Assembly (NCBI GenBank): GCA_017512285.1
Contig: JAFWGU010000005.1
Span: 1-62,396 of the forward strand
Length of the DNA: 62,396 nt
Origin: Erysipelotrichaceae bacterium
Lineage (GTDB): Bacteria; Bacillota_I; Bacilli_A; Erysipelotrichales; Erysipelotrichaceae
Reading direction: 5' to 3'
The position numbers and the translations under genes are program-made. Of the stretch, positions 8,030 through 17,229 are shown one piece after another. Numbering within the stretch: position 1 is the stretch's first letter; each line of letters opens with the position of its first letter. Under the pieces are notes generated by a model that was not told where the DNA came from, made no database searches, and saw only the letters and a list, made by a program, of their open reading frames with translations.

Positions 8030-8890
8030 ATGCATGAAATCAAGACTGTAAACGTCAATGGACATACCCTCGCCTACCGTGAATACGGCAGCGGTGACAA
8101 ATATCTGTTATCTACTCAGAATTTCTTCTTCAAGGATTCTCACATGGCCTTATTAGGACAGCCACCTTATGACTACCATTGTTTCCTGGTTTACATGCGA
8201 GGATACGGCGAATCAGAACACATCTTTGATCAGACTCTCAGAGACTACGCAACCATCTGGGGTGAAGACCTCATTGCCTTCGCCAAAACGATGAACATCC
8301 CGTCATTCTACTATACGGGCATTTCTCACGGTAACTGGGCCAGCTGGTACATTGCCTTCCACAGACCTGAACTAATCAGAGCCTATGTCTGCTGCGACGG
8401 TATTACCCAGTATCACGAAAGACGTGATCTGCCTGCTCCTCTGGCAAAGATGAGAGACCATGCCGATGAATTCGTCGGCAATGTTGAACAGCTCAGAAAG
8501 ACCGCCTGGATCGAAACCTGGCCAACAGAGAATCCGGAAAGACTGGCAAGACGTCAGGCTAACTTTGAAGAACATCTCGACATCCTGATGCACCGCAAGG
8601 CGGAAGAATTTGCCCTGCCGATGCTAGGCGACATGACCGGCTGCAATGCCAGAAGTCAGGAAGAACTGCTGGAAAGACTGCATGAGATCAACTTCCCTGT
8701 CATGATTTGGGAAGGCGGACTTGATCCTCTGGCAACTCCTGAAGCTGCTCTGGAATGTGCAAAGGCCATTCCTGGCGCCGTATACCTTATGTATCAGCAT
8801 CTGGGTCATGGCGGTGCCGATGAAATGCCTGAACTGGCAGCCAGAGACTGCGACAGATTCTTCAAGGACGTAGAAGGAAGGATCCTGTAG
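8030..8890 (+). CDS. Alpha/beta hydrolase
   Basis: 286 residues of the alpha/beta-hydrolase-1 type (PF00561-like). The N-terminus MHEIKTVNVNGHTLAYREYG is typical. The strand-loop VYMRGYGESEH replaces the usual DxRGxGxS. The nucleophile elbow is GISHGN (Ser at about residue 100), and near the end WEGGLDPLATP gives the likely acid Asp and QHLGHGG the catalytic His. Cytoplasmic, no signal. First gene of a six-gene operon with 10 bases to the next gene. The exact ester or bond cut is unknown; the neighbours (SASA esterase, CE2-like esterase, GH13_18) suggest an acylated sugar. Confidence 0.85.
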   Translation: MHEIKTVNVNGHTLAYREYGSGDKYLLSTQNFFFKDSHMALLGQPPYDYHCFLVYMRGYGESEHIFDQTLRDYATIWGEDLIAFAKTMNIPSFYYTGISHGNWASWYIAFHRPELIRAYVCCDGITQYHERRDLPAPLAKMRDHADEFVGNVEQLRKTAWIETWPTENPERLARRQANFEEHLDILMHRKAEEFALPMLGDMTGCNARSQEELLERLHEINFPVMIWEGGLDPLATPEAALECAKAIPGAVYLMYQHLGHGGADEMPELAARDCDRFFKDVEGRIL

Positions 8891-8900
8891 GAGGTTCTCC

Positions 8901-10430
8901 ATGAAACTGCAGCCTGCGCTTATTTTTGGCGAACACATGATATTGCAGCGCGATCAGAAGATCATGGTCTGGGGTACTTCGGCTGAAAACGATACCGTAA
9001 CCGTCAGACTCAATGATCAGTGTGCTTCCGCAGAAACGGTCAGAGGAAGCTGGAAGGTCGTGCTTAATGAAGAAAAAGCCTGTGAAAGAACATCCATGAC
9101 CATATCTTCCAGCATAACGGGAGAAACCATAACATTCAATGATGTAGCCATCGGTGAAGTATGGCTGGCTGGCGGTCAGTCAAACATGGAGTTCATCATG
9201 AAATACGATGTCAATTGCGAGGAAACGATGCAGCTTGAGAATGATGAAAGTCTCAGATACTTCTGTTATCCGCATGTTGCCTTCAACGGTTTCCTCGAGT
9301 TTGAATCAATGCCTGCCGAAGGTTTCTGGAGAAAATGGACAACTTCAGAGAACAGAAAGCAGTTTTCTGCCATCGGTGCCTACATGGCTCTCATTCTCAG
9401 AAAAAAGCTGAACGTACCTGTTGGAATCATCGGCTGTAACTGGGGTGGGTCCCCGGCTGCGGCCTGGACGGATATTGAAGACGTCAGAAACAATCCTGCC
9501 ATGGCAGAGATAATTAAGTGGCATGAAGATGCCTGCAACAATACCAACTGGGCGAAATACATCGCAGCCAGTGACATCAGGCCTGCTGAACAGACACCTG
9601 AGCAGAAGGACTTCAATGACCGGTTCATGATGGGAGAAGACATGAGTGAGTTCTTCAAAAACTTTGATCCATCAAAGCTTCCTCCCGTTGACTTTGCTCC
9701 ATATAACCCCGGTCCAAGATCAATTGTCAGACCTGGTGGACTTTATGAGAATATGCTTAAGAAGGTCGCCCCCTACTCCATCAGAGGAGTCATCTGGTAT
9801 CAGGGTGAAGACGATGATGCCAGAAACTGGGCTGACTTCTACGATGAAAGCATGGTGACGATGATCAACAGCTGGCGTAAGCTCTGGGGCTGGGACTTCC
9901 CCTTCTACCAGATCGAACTGGCACCATTCCAGGGAATCAGCTTCACCGGTGCCAAAAAATTCGCCCTGATGCGCCATCTGCAGCACGCTGCTTCGGAAAG
10001 ATTACAGGATGTTACCGACATCTGCATACTTGATGCCGGCGACAGGATGAACATCCATCCCCGTCGTAAGAAGATGGTCGGTGAAAGACTGGGACGCATC
10101 GTCATGAAGCATACATATGGAGATGATTCCCTGACAGCCGACTGCCCCATCATCAGGGAAGCAGTCAGAAACAACGACGAAATAGCGATCAGCTTTGAAA
10201 ACGCTGCTGGAGGCATGGTCATTAACGGTAACATACACCTTTGGATGACCGTCAGAAACGAAGGCAGAGACATCCCCTATGAAGCATCTGCTGAAGGCGA
10301 CAGACTCCTGCTGCGCGGCGATTTCAGAGATAAGAGTATTAGAATAGAATACTGTGAAACCAATTACTGCGAAGCCGTTCTGTACAATTCAGAAGGCAAT
10401 CCGGCCTTCGGTTTCACATTGGAGGTATGA
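8901..10430 (+). CDS. Sialate O-acetylesterase-family (SASA) esterase
   Basis: 509 residues, SGNH-type 9-O-acetylesterase family (PF03629), which removes O-acetyl groups from sialic acids or from plant polysaccharides. An N-terminal beta domain is followed by WLAGGQSNMEF with nucleophile Ser94, the block WYQGEDD (299-305), and LDAGDRMNIHPRRK with the Asp/His pair (about 381/386). Without a signal peptide, it should act inside the cell. No sialic-acid catabolic genes (nanA, nanE) are nearby, so the acetylated substrate is probably not sialic acid. AGGAGG precedes the ATG, and its stop overlaps the ribosome site of the next gene. Confidence 0.9.
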   Translation: MKLQPALIFGEHMILQRDQKIMVWGTSAENDTVTVRLNDQCASAETVRGSWKVVLNEEKACERTSMTISSSITGETITFNDVAIGEVWLAGGQSNMEFIMKYDVNCEETMQLENDESLRYFCYPHVAFNGFLEFESMPAEGFWRKWTTSENRKQFSAIGAYMALILRKKLNVPVGIIGCNWGGSPAAAWTDIEDVRNNPAMAEIIKWHEDACNNTNWAKYIAASDIRPAEQTPEQKDFNDRFMMGEDMSEFFKNFDPSKLPPVDFAPYNPGPRSIVRPGGLYENMLKKVAPYSIRGVIWYQGEDDDARNWADFYDESMVTMINSWRKLWGWDFPFYQIELAPFQGISFTGAKKFALMRHLQHAASERLQDVTDICILDAGDRMNIHPRRKKMVGERLGRIVMKHTYGDDSLTADCPIIREAVRNNDEIAISFENAAGGMVINGNIHLWMTVRNEGRDIPYEASAEGDRLLLRGDFRDKSIRIEYCETNYCEAVLYNSEGNPAFGFTLEV

Positions 10431-10432
10431 TA

Positions 10433-11296
10433 ATGAAAATCAGAGAAGTTGTTGATAGGATCCTGGCTTACCACCCACAGTTTCCGGCTGATTACAACGG
10501 CTGTGACGACTATAAGTGCGGTGACCCGGATGAAGAATGCACGTGTGTCGTAACTGCCCTCACCCCAAACGTATCCGTAATCAGAAAAGCCATTGAACTA
10601 GGCGCCAATCTGATCGTCGTCCATGAACCAACCTTCTATACTTCAGCAGACCAGAACGGCTGGTTTGAAGATTTCGGCAATGAAGTCTATGAGGAAAAGA
10701 GAAAGCTTCTTGATGAGCATCACATCGTTGTCTGGAGAGACCATGACCACATGCATGCTCACCGCCCCGACAGCATATTCACGGGTGTCCTGAAATACCT
10801 TGGATGGGAAGACAAGGCAGTCGTTGACGCTGATACCGGACTGTTTGCTCACTTCCTTGTCACCCTAGAACCGCAGACTCTGAAGCAGTTATGCGATCAC
10901 ATCATAAATACCATCGGGCTTAACGGTGCCAGGATCATCGGTGATCCGGATGCCGTTGTTTCCAGGATTGCCCTGGTAGGACATCTCTATCCGATGGATT
11001 ATCATACAAGAGACGGAAGGACTGGCGAGTATTCAGTAAAAGTCATTGAAACCCTGGAAAAGAAGGCAGATGTCATAATACCGGGTGAAGTCATTGACTG
11101 GACCGTTCTTTCCTACATCAGAGATGCCGTTGATCTTGGCAAGGTAAAGGCCATGATCAATCTCGGGCACTTCAACTGGGAAGAACTGGGAATGAAATAC
11201 ATGAAGGACTGGCTGAGCGAACTCGTTGAAAACAAGGTAGCCGTTACCTATGTACCAAGCGGAGACATGTACAGATTTGTTGTTAAGGAGGACTGA
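10433..11296 (+). CDS. NIF3-like dinuclear metal centre protein
   Basis: 287 residues of the NIF3/DUF34 family (PF01784), a widespread metal-binding fold with no agreed function. MKIREVVDRILAYHP opens the family-typical first helix. TCVVTALTPNVSVIRKAIELG leads to GANLIVVHEPTF, where His replaces the HHP motif position. A later H-x-H block (WRDHDHMHAHRPD) is His-rich, and VGHLYPMDYH lies near the C-terminal half. The ATG at 10433 is chosen because GGAGG (10421-10425) is seven bases away; the ATG at 10427 is too close. Being inside a sugar-ester operon is unusual and may hint at a role in handling the sugar or phosphate product. Confidence 0.85.
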   Translation: MKIREVVDRILAYHPQFPADYNGCDDYKCGDPDEECTCVVTALTPNVSVIRKAIELGANLIVVHEPTFYTSADQNGWFEDFGNEVYEEKRKLLDEHHIVVWRDHDHMHAHRPDSIFTGVLKYLGWEDKAVVDADTGLFAHFLVTLEPQTLKQLCDHIINTIGLNGARIIGDPDAVVSRIALVGHLYPMDYHTRDGRTGEYSVKVIETLEKKADVIIPGEVIDWTVLSYIRDAVDLGKVKAMINLGHFNWEELGMKYMKDWLSELVENKVAVTYVPSGDMYRFVVKED

Positions 11297-11298
11297 TC

Positions 11299-12384
11299 AT
11301 GAAGATTAGAGAATTATTACCGAATGTAAAGGTTCACGGCAGAACCGTATACGATGAAAACAGAGAAGCTCTGTTCTGTAACTGGAGCTGTTCAGGCTTT
11401 ACCGTAAGACTGACCGGCACTTACCTTAAGGTAAGAGTAATGGCTTTCAGCGATCAGCTTCAGGGCATGCCAGGCATGCCTCAGCCTCCGGCAGACTGGC
11501 CATGCATCGGCGCAGTTGTTGATGACGAGCTGATCAACAGACACGAGTGCCACAGCGAAGATGAATGGCTGACATTATGGCAGGCTGATACCCCTGAAAC
11601 CAAGGATATAAGAGTAATTAAACTGTCTGAAAACGCCAGGGGAAAACTCGGCATCATTGAAGTTGAGACAGACGGTGAATTCCATAAGTACGAAAGTCAT
11701 AAGAAGACCATTGAGATCATCGGTGACTCAATCACCTGCGGCTTCGGCAATGAAGCTGAAAATAACGGCATGATCTTCAGAACAAGCGAAGAAAACGGCT
11801 GGACATCATACGCTGCCTTAGGCGCCAGAGAACTCGACTATGAATTCTCAATGATCTGCGAATCAGGCATTAGCAGTGCCAGACCTGAGCATCCGATGTT
11901 CCCGATGCACGCCATGGAAGACATCTATGCCTTCACTGATGAGCTATATGACCGAAAATACGGCAGAGAACCTGCCAGATGGGATTTTGAAAAGAACCAT
12001 AACGACATCGTTGTGATCAATCTGGGCACAAACGATTCAAACCCGATCCGCTTCTACCGTGATTTTAATGAGATCGAAACCATGGAAAAGTGGTTCCACG
12101 TCAGATACAAGGAATTCGTAAAACAGGTCAGAAGCCTGAACGGTCCGGACACATACATCATGTGCGGACTGGGTTCAATGGATTATTATCTGTATCATCA
12201 CATCAAGGAAGTAGTAAATGAACTTAAGCAGGAAACCGGAGATAAGAACATCTGCTGCTTTGAATTCATCCCGATCAACATCATGTTTGAAGGCTATGGC
12301 GCCATGGGTCATCCATCCGCCAAGACACATGCAAGAATGGGTAAGGAACTGGCTAACTACATTCGCAAGTTCACAGGAGAATAG
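11299..12384 (+). CDS. SGNH/GDSL esterase with CE2-like jelly-roll N-domain
   Basis: 361 residues laid out as in carbohydrate esterase family 2: an N-terminal beta-sandwich (1-130, with LFCNWSCSGFTVRLTGTYLK) followed by an SGNH hydrolase. The catalytic block I is EIIGDSITCGFG with Ser144, block III is NLGTNDSNP (241-249), and block V is GHPSAKTHARM with His338/His344. CE2 enzymes deacetylate xylan- or glucomannan-type sugars. This copy lacks a signal peptide and would act on an imported oligosaccharide. AAGGAGG ribosome site; two bases after the NIF3-like gene stop and three bases before the next start. Confidence 0.88.
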   Translation: MKIRELLPNVKVHGRTVYDENREALFCNWSCSGFTVRLTGTYLKVRVMAFSDQLQGMPGMPQPPADWPCIGAVVDDELINRHECHSEDEWLTLWQADTPETKDIRVIKLSENARGKLGIIEVETDGEFHKYESHKKTIEIIGDSITCGFGNEAENNGMIFRTSEENGWTSYAALGARELDYEFSMICESGISSARPEHPMFPMHAMEDIYAFTDELYDRKYGREPARWDFEKNHNDIVVINLGTNDSNPIRFYRDFNEIETMEKWFHVRYKEFVKQVRSLNGPDTYIMCGLGSMDYYLYHHIKEVVNELKQETGDKNICCFEFIPINIMFEGYGAMGHPSAKTHARMGKELANYIRKFTGE

Positions 12385-12387
12385 ATC

Positions 12388-13314
12388 ATGTTGAAGGAAA
12401 AACTAATCAAGATATGTAATGGCCTGGCCGAATGGAAGGCACCTGCACTGTGTGAAGACATGCCTCATGGAGACATGCCCGGTGACAAGATCAGAATTGA
12501 AGAAAGTCATGAAGCCAAGGCTTCCGTCATATTCCCGGAGCTGATCAGAAATCTGCTTAAGGATTCTGAAGGCAGAGAAAAACTGGTAGTATCAGTATTC
12601 GGCGGTTCAGGTGTCGGCAAAAGTGAGATTGCCTCCCTGCTGGCCTACTACCTGACGGAAAGCGGAATCAAGGCATATGTAATGAGCGGAGACAACTACC
12701 CTTTCCGCATCCCGATGTATAACGATGCCGAAAGACTGGCAGTATTCCGTTCCGAAGGCCTTAAGGGTCTGGTAGCTTCTGGAATATACAGCAAGGCTGC
12801 TCAGGAAGTGCTTGACGACTTATGGGCTCAGGAAACCGATGCTGATCCCAAGAAGGTCAGCGAATATCCATGGCTGGCCGAATATCAGAAGAGCGGCCGC
12901 AAGGCACTTGGCGAATACCTTGGCACTGCTAAGGAACAGGACTACAATCAGGTTAATGAGATCATTGCCCAGTTCAGAAACGGCAATGAAAAGATATTCA
13001 TGAAACGCATGGGCAGAAGCGAGGAAGCCCGCTGGTACGATGAAGTAGATTTCAGCGATACACATGTACTGATCATTGAATGGACTCATGGCGGCAATCA
13101 GAACATTAATGGAATAGACGTTCCGATCCTGCTGAACTCAACACCTGAGGAAACCAGGGAACACCGCAGATTAAGAGCCCGTGACGGCAAGACTGACAGC
13201 GCCTTCACCACCATGGTTCTGGAAATCGAACAGATGGAACTTGATGCCCGCGCCAGACATGCCAGAATCATCATTTCAAAACAGGGAGAATTATTAGATC
13301 CTGCTGATTTTTAA
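12388..13314 (+). CDS. P-loop small-molecule kinase (uridine/adenylylsulfate-kinase-like)
   Basis: 308 residues with Walker A FGGSGVGKSE at 71-80 after a hydrophobic strand (KLVVSV), then YVMSGDNYPFRIPM, resembling the substrate lid of phosphoribulokinase/uridine-kinase folds, and HVLIIEWTHGGN as a Walker-B-like strand. A late Arg-rich block (REHRRLRARDGKTDS) would be the mobile lid. The roughly 65-residue N-terminal extension before the P-loop is unusual. Between an esterase and a GH13_18 phosphorylase, it may phosphorylate the sugar or aglycone released. Substrate unknown; this subtype is often only annotated by fold. Confidence 0.72.
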   Translation: MLKEKLIKICNGLAEWKAPALCEDMPHGDMPGDKIRIEESHEAKASVIFPELIRNLLKDSEGREKLVVSVFGGSGVGKSEIASLLAYYLTESGIKAYVMSGDNYPFRIPMYNDAERLAVFRSEGLKGLVASGIYSKAAQEVLDDLWAQETDADPKKVSEYPWLAEYQKSGRKALGEYLGTAKEQDYNQVNEIIAQFRNGNEKIFMKRMGRSEEARWYDEVDFSDTHVLIIEWTHGGNQNINGIDVPILLNSTPEETREHRRLRARDGKTDSAFTTMVLEIEQMELDARARHARIIISKQGELLDPADF

Positions 13315-13324
13315 GGAGGAGACC

Positions 13325-14992
13325 ATGATAAATAAGAAAATGGGAATCGGAACACTGCTGAATGCCTACCCGGACAGCGTTGGCGGCAGATTAAGTGACA
13401 TTGTTTCTCTTTTGAAGAAACCTGAATTCAAGGACACGTTCCAGTCATTCTACATTCTGCCAAGCGTGTTCAATACTGATCTGGACAGAGGATTTTCTCT
13501 GATCGACTATGAGATCAGCGAATCACTGGCGGATAAACAGGACATTGCCGATCTGCATGATCTGAACATAGACCTGATGATGGATTTCATCCTCAATCAC
13601 ATTTCCGTCCTCTCCCATCAGTTCCAGGACATCATCAGGTACGGTGATGACTCAGAATACCGTGACTTTTTCATTGACTGGAACAAGTTCTGGGACGGCT
13701 GCGGTCAGATGACTGATGGCGGCTACATTCAGCCTGATGAGAAGTACATCAAGAACATGTTCTTCCGCAAGGCCGGACTGCCGATACTGATGGTACGCTT
13801 CCCGGATGGCCGTGACGTTCCATACTGGAATACTTTCTATCAGGAGGTAATATTCAATACCGTTACTCCGCTTGAACTTGTAAGGTCACTTGGTCTGCAG
13901 TATCAGACTGCAGCGGAAATATCCACGGCAGTAAATGCCGGATTAATGGCCGGAAAGCAGCCTGACGAAATCGATCTGGGCAGATGGAACTGTTACAGAA
14001 ATGAAACCATCGAATATCTGAATGCCCATCGCGGTTATCTTGGCCAGATGGACCTGAACATCAAATCACCGCTTGTCTGGGACTATTATCACGATACATT
14101 AGAGAAACTATCAAGCTATGGCGTTGCCATCGTAAGACTTGATGCATTCGCCTACGCACCTAAGGAACCGGGTGAAAAGAACTTCCTCAATGATCCTGGA
14201 ACATGGGATCTGCTGCAGAAGATCGATGACATTGCTTCTGAATACGGTCTTACCCTTCTGCCGGAGATCCATGCCAGCTATTCCGAGAAGATCTACAGCA
14301 TTCTGGCTGAGAAAGGCTACATGGTATACGACTTCTTCCTGCCAGGCCTGCTCATCGATGCCTTTGTAAGAAAGAACGGCATCTACCTGAAGAAATGGGC
14401 AGATGAAGTAATCGAAAAGAACATCAGAACGGTAAACATGCTGGGCTGTCATGACGGCATCCCACTGCTTGACCTGAAAGGTCTTTTACCGGAAGAAGAC
14501 ATCCAGAAGCTCATCGATGTTGTTGTAGCCAGAGGCGGTTACGTCAAGGATCTGCACGGTGCCAAGAACGTATACTATCAGGTTAACGCTACGTATTACA
14601 GCGCACTTGGTGAGGATGACAGACGCATGCTAACAGCCAGAGCCATCCAGCTGTTCATGCCGGGCAAGCCGCAGATCTGGTATCTGGACCTGTTTGCCGG
14701 CAAGAACGACTATGAAGCCATGAGAAAGGCCGGTGCCGGCGGACATAAGGAGATCAACCGTACCAACCTGTCTCTTGAAGACGTTAACGTACTGCTGGAA
14801 AAGGACGTTGTCAGAAAGCAGCTTGAACTGCTGCGTTTCAGAAATACCTGTCCGGTATTCACAGAAGATGCCGAGATCACCGTTGACTGCAATGAAACCA
14901 TCATGACGATCACCTGGACAAATGCCCGCGGAAGCGCAACGCTGACGGTCGACTTCGATAAGGACTGCTATCAGATAGAGACAAAGATGTAA
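13325..14992 (+). CDS. GH13 subfamily 18 sucrose-phosphorylase-like enzyme
   Basis: 555 residues, alpha-amylase-clan (beta/alpha)8 barrel. Region I is DFILNHIS (Asp87, His92). The nucleophile is Asp273 in RLDAFAYAP, the acid/base Glu314 in LLPEIHASY, and the transition-state Asp377 in LGCHDGIPLLDLKGLL. The last block and the MGIGTLLNAYPDS start are typical of GH13_18, which phosphorolyse sucrose, sucrose-6-phosphate, glucosylglycerol or glucosylglycerate to glucose-1-phosphate. Length exceeds plain sucrose phosphorylase by about 50 residues. No signal peptide, consistent with phosphorolysis of an imported glucoside. Last gene of the operon, followed by a strong terminator. Exact acceptor is uncertain. 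Confidence 0.9.
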   Translation: MINKKMGIGTLLNAYPDSVGGRLSDIVSLLKKPEFKDTFQSFYILPSVFNTDLDRGFSLIDYEISESLADKQDIADLHDLNIDLMMDFILNHISVLSHQFQDIIRYGDDSEYRDFFIDWNKFWDGCGQMTDGGYIQPDEKYIKNMFFRKAGLPILMVRFPDGRDVPYWNTFYQEVIFNTVTPLELVRSLGLQYQTAAEISTAVNAGLMAGKQPDEIDLGRWNCYRNETIEYLNAHRGYLGQMDLNIKSPLVWDYYHDTLEKLSSYGVAIVRLDAFAYAPKEPGEKNFLNDPGTWDLLQKIDDIASEYGLTLLPEIHASYSEKIYSILAEKGYMVYDFFLPGLLIDAFVRKNGIYLKKWADEVIEKNIRTVNMLGCHDGIPLLDLKGLLPEEDIQKLIDVVVARGGYVKDLHGAKNVYYQVNATYYSALGEDDRRMLTARAIQLFMPGKPQIWYLDLFAGKNDYEAMRKAGAGGHKEINRTNLSLEDVNVLLEKDVVRKQLELLRFRNTCPVFTEDAEITVDCNETIMTITWTNARGSATLTVDFDKDCYQIETKM

Positions 14993-15001
14993 GATCCATA
15001 T

Positions 15002-15043
15002 AACAAAAAAACTGCATTCAGATAAGTGAATGCAGTTTTTGTT
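15002..15043. terminator. Strong bidirectional terminator
   Basis: ACTGCATTCA (15011-15020), six-base loop, TGAATGCAGT (15027-15036), flanked by A6 and T5. It serves the GH13_18 operon and the convergent MFS gene. Confidence 0.92.
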
Positions 15044-15064
15044 ATCCCTTGATTTATATGATGA

Positions 15065-16462
15065 TTAATCAACCTGGACGTTATCAAGATCAACATCCTT
15101 GGTCTCTCTGACCTTCAGCATCATGATAGCCAGAGAAATTGCCATTAACGGCAGATATGATACGGTAAGTACCAGAGGCAGGTTCATACTGCCGGCAATC
15201 ATTGTTACGACATTATTGAATACCATGTTCAGACCGGTACCGACCATGCCGACCAGCTGCATGCTGCCGACAACAGAAGCACGGATCTGAGTAGGTGTGC
15301 TTTCAGAAGTGATAACGAAGTAGATCATGTCTGATATTGACCACAGTCCGGCAATTGACAGACCGTAGGCAAAGCCGGTAACATACGGGCTCATCTTCAT
15401 GCTGCAGCCAAATGCAAATAATGCCAGGCCAACTGCTGCCCATACACCGAGAATGAGAGCTGATTTCTTTCTTCCCAGATAGTCTGTCAGGAAGCCGCCA
15501 ATCAGGGTGAAGATGCCGTTGATCAACGGATAGAACATCAGGATGATGTCCGCACCGTCAGAGGTTAAGGCACCTTTGGCAACACCGGCTTCGATCATGT
15601 TCTGATACTTGCCTGTGTATCCTGTAGAGATGGCCATCAGCAGCGCTACGATGGCGATGTACCTGGTCTGCTTGTTATGGAATATGAACTTGAAGGCACC
15701 CTTTACGCCGGTATCCTTGGCAGCTTCAGCCTTTTCAGCATCTTCCATTGCCTTTCTTTCCTCTTCGGAAGCCTTGAGATAGCCTAATCTCTTCTGGGTG
15801 AAGACCGGAGTTTCCTTGACCAGATAGATGGCAGCGATGCCAATCACAAAGGCAAGAATGATTGGAATGACAAATACGTAACGCCAGCTTGCCGGATTGT
15901 CACGGTTGACGAACATCTTTACGAACAGTCCCAGCAGCGATACGGAAATCAGCGCAATGCCCTTGGTAATTGAGCACAGTTTTGCCCTGTGCTGTTTTGG
16001 TGCACATTCCATAAGATAGATGACCTGAACATCATTAGGCGTGAAGAACGTCATGATGACAACGCCTAACAGATACAGCGGAATTGAGCGGGAAATGATG
16101 GCAACCAGCATGCCCACGCCCATGCCGAGAGTATTGATGATCAGAAACAGACGGCGGCCGTACTTGTCAGCCAGTGACTTGTAGAACGGTGACAGCAGAT
16201 AGATCAGATAACAACCGGTTGTGACCAGACCCAGAGTTCCTGAAGCCTTGTCATATTCCGGTGTACCGAAAGTAGTATTGAACAGGTCGCAGATGGTGAA
16301 GGAGTCAACGGCTCCCCTGACATTGCTGGCGAGTTCGTCAACAATGTAGACGATCGTAAGTACGACTATCAGAATCGCGAAGTAGTTCTTGTGTGCATGA
16401 AATTGGCTGTGTTTCTCCAGCTTTTCAATTTCCTTAGCTTCTTTTTCATTAAGTGACATCAT
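15065..16462 (-). CDS. MFS transporter, sugar-porter-like
   Basis: 465 residues, about 12 helices. The start at 16462 (MMSLNEKEAKEIEKLEK) is favoured because AGGGGG (16470-16475) is seven bases away, while an ATG at 16489 falls on the -10 box. MFS loop motifs are visible at SLADKYGRRLFL (loop 2-3) and FLTDYLGRKKSA (loop 8-9), and a charged loop KEERKAMEDAEKAEAAKD lies between the halves. No substrate-specific motif is recognised. It is oriented with the DUF3237/esterase group but separated from it by a terminator and its own promoter, so it may import a related small ester or sugar. Substrate unknown. Confidence 0.88.
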   Translation of the reverse strand: MMSLNEKEAKEIEKLEKHSQFHAHKNYFAILIVVLTIVYIVDELASNVRGAVDSFTICDLFNTTFGTPEYDKASGTLGLVTTGCYLIYLLSPFYKSLADKYGRRLFLIINTLGMGVGMLVAIISRSIPLYLLGVVIMTFFTPNDVQVIYLMECAPKQHRAKLCSITKGIALISVSLLGLFVKMFVNRDNPASWRYVFVIPIILAFVIGIAAIYLVKETPVFTQKRLGYLKASEEERKAMEDAEKAEAAKDTGVKGAFKFIFHNKQTRYIAIVALLMAISTGYTGKYQNMIEAGVAKGALTSDGADIILMFYPLINGIFTLIGGFLTDYLGRKKSALILGVWAAVGLALFAFGCSMKMSPYVTGFAYGLSIAGLWSISDMIYFVITSESTPTQIRASVVGSMQLVGMVGTGLNMVFNNVVTMIAGSMNLPLVLTVSYLPLMAISLAIMMLKVRETKDVDLDNVQVD

Positions 16463-16487
16463 TATTGTTCCCCCTAAAGCCATAGTC

Positions 16488-16518
16488 ATTATACACTATC
16501 ACTTCCCTTTTTTCTCAA
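16488..16518 (-). promoter_or_regulatory. Promoter of the MFS gene
   Basis: Minus strand TTGAGA (16513-16518), 19-base spacer, TATAAT (16488-16493). The perfect -10 lies about 25 bases upstream of the chosen start and rules out the longer N-terminus. Confidence 0.5.
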
Positions 16519-16581
16519 AGAAAGTGACAGTTAGAAATTTTATGTCTATTTTTACTATAAAAAAAGACTCAACGGAACACC

Positions 16582-16607
16582 AAAAAAGGACAGTTGCCTG
16601 TCCTTTT
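16582..16607 (-). terminator. Terminator of the small-membrane-protein/DUF3237/esterase unit
   Basis: AAAAGGACAG (16584-16593), TTGC loop, CTGTCCTTTT (16598-16607). On the minus strand the stem ends in a T run, just past the stop at 16611. Confidence 0.85.
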
Positions 16608-16610
16608 CTC

Positions 16611-16796
16611 TTATTCGTTATTCTTTTCCGGTTCCAGTCCCAGATCTCTGAGCCTCTTATTCTGCAGGTCTGATCCTGCTGAAGTCATCCTGTCTCTGAA
16701 GTACTGAGAACCAGCGGTTCCTCCGGTCAGCAGTATTAACCGAACGAATATGAACAAGATAACTCCGATAATGAGGCAGATGGTAAAGTAGTTCAT
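16611..16796 (-). CDS. Small single-pass membrane protein
   Basis: 61 residues, not recognised. A hydrophobic helix YFTICLIIGVILFIFVRLIL spans about 3-22. A polar tail with RDRMTSAG and a Lys/Glu end (LEPEKNNE) follows. AAGGAG lies 6-7 bases before the ATG, and the gene begins 10 bases after the DUF3237 stop on the same strand, so it is likely real and co-transcribed. No function is proposed. Confidence 0.7.
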   Translation of the reverse strand: MNYFTICLIIGVILFIFVRLILLTGGTAGSQYFRDRMTSAGSDLQNKRLRDLGLEPEKNNE

Positions 16797-16806
16797 AGGT
16801 CTCCTT

Positions 16807-17229
16807 TCAGTGCTCTATTTCGTAGAACCTGATCCACAGACCGTCTTCCTCTACTGATCCCTGCCCTTCAAACTGATTTCTGTGCAGATACGGTGCCAGT
16901 GTCTTGCTGTCGGTTATGAAGGTAGGAACGGTGCGGAATGTCCTTGAAGGTCTGTCATCAGTCATCCAGCCGTTGTTTTCTACATAAATATGGCATTTTT
17001 CACCGGCACTGTCAATTCCCGTCAGCATGTACCTGGCTGACATGTGTCTGATGCCTATCTGATTCTTGACCTGAGTATCAACGCCCCATGGTTCGACGAT
17101 GCCGCTAAACAGTTTACCTTTTACGGTACCGTAGAACGGAATCATGGAAACTTCACCAGTCTCCGTTTCAAACTTCATCCCAGGCTGATCAAATTCAACC
17201 TTGACCTCAATTACTGGTTCTCTGTTCAT
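16807..17229 (-). CDS. DUF3237 domain protein
   Basis: 140 residues matching the general pattern of DUF3237 (PF11578): an EVKVEFDQPG strand start, GEVSMIPFYGTVKGKLFSG, then GVDTQV and ARYMLTGIDSAGEK leading to IYVENNGWM. These are small beta-barrel proteins of unknown biochemical role, frequently beside esterases or lactonase-like genes. Its ATG directly follows the stop of the upstream carboxylesterase (17230), so the two are translationally coupled, and the pairing suggests a shared substrate. Cytoplasmic. Confidence 0.8.
   Translation of the reverse strand: MNREPVIEVKVEFDQPGMKFETETGEVSMIPFYGTVKGKLFSGIVEPWGVDTQVKNQIGIRHMSARYMLTGIDSAGEKCHIYVENNGWMTDDRPSRTFRTVPTFITDSKTLAPYLHRNQFEGQGSVEEDGLWIRFYEIEH

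Noticed and set aside
8901-10430. Sialic acid catabolic locus
   Set aside because: The SASA-family esterase is the only hint; nanA, nanE, nanK, sialidase and a sialic acid transporter are absent.
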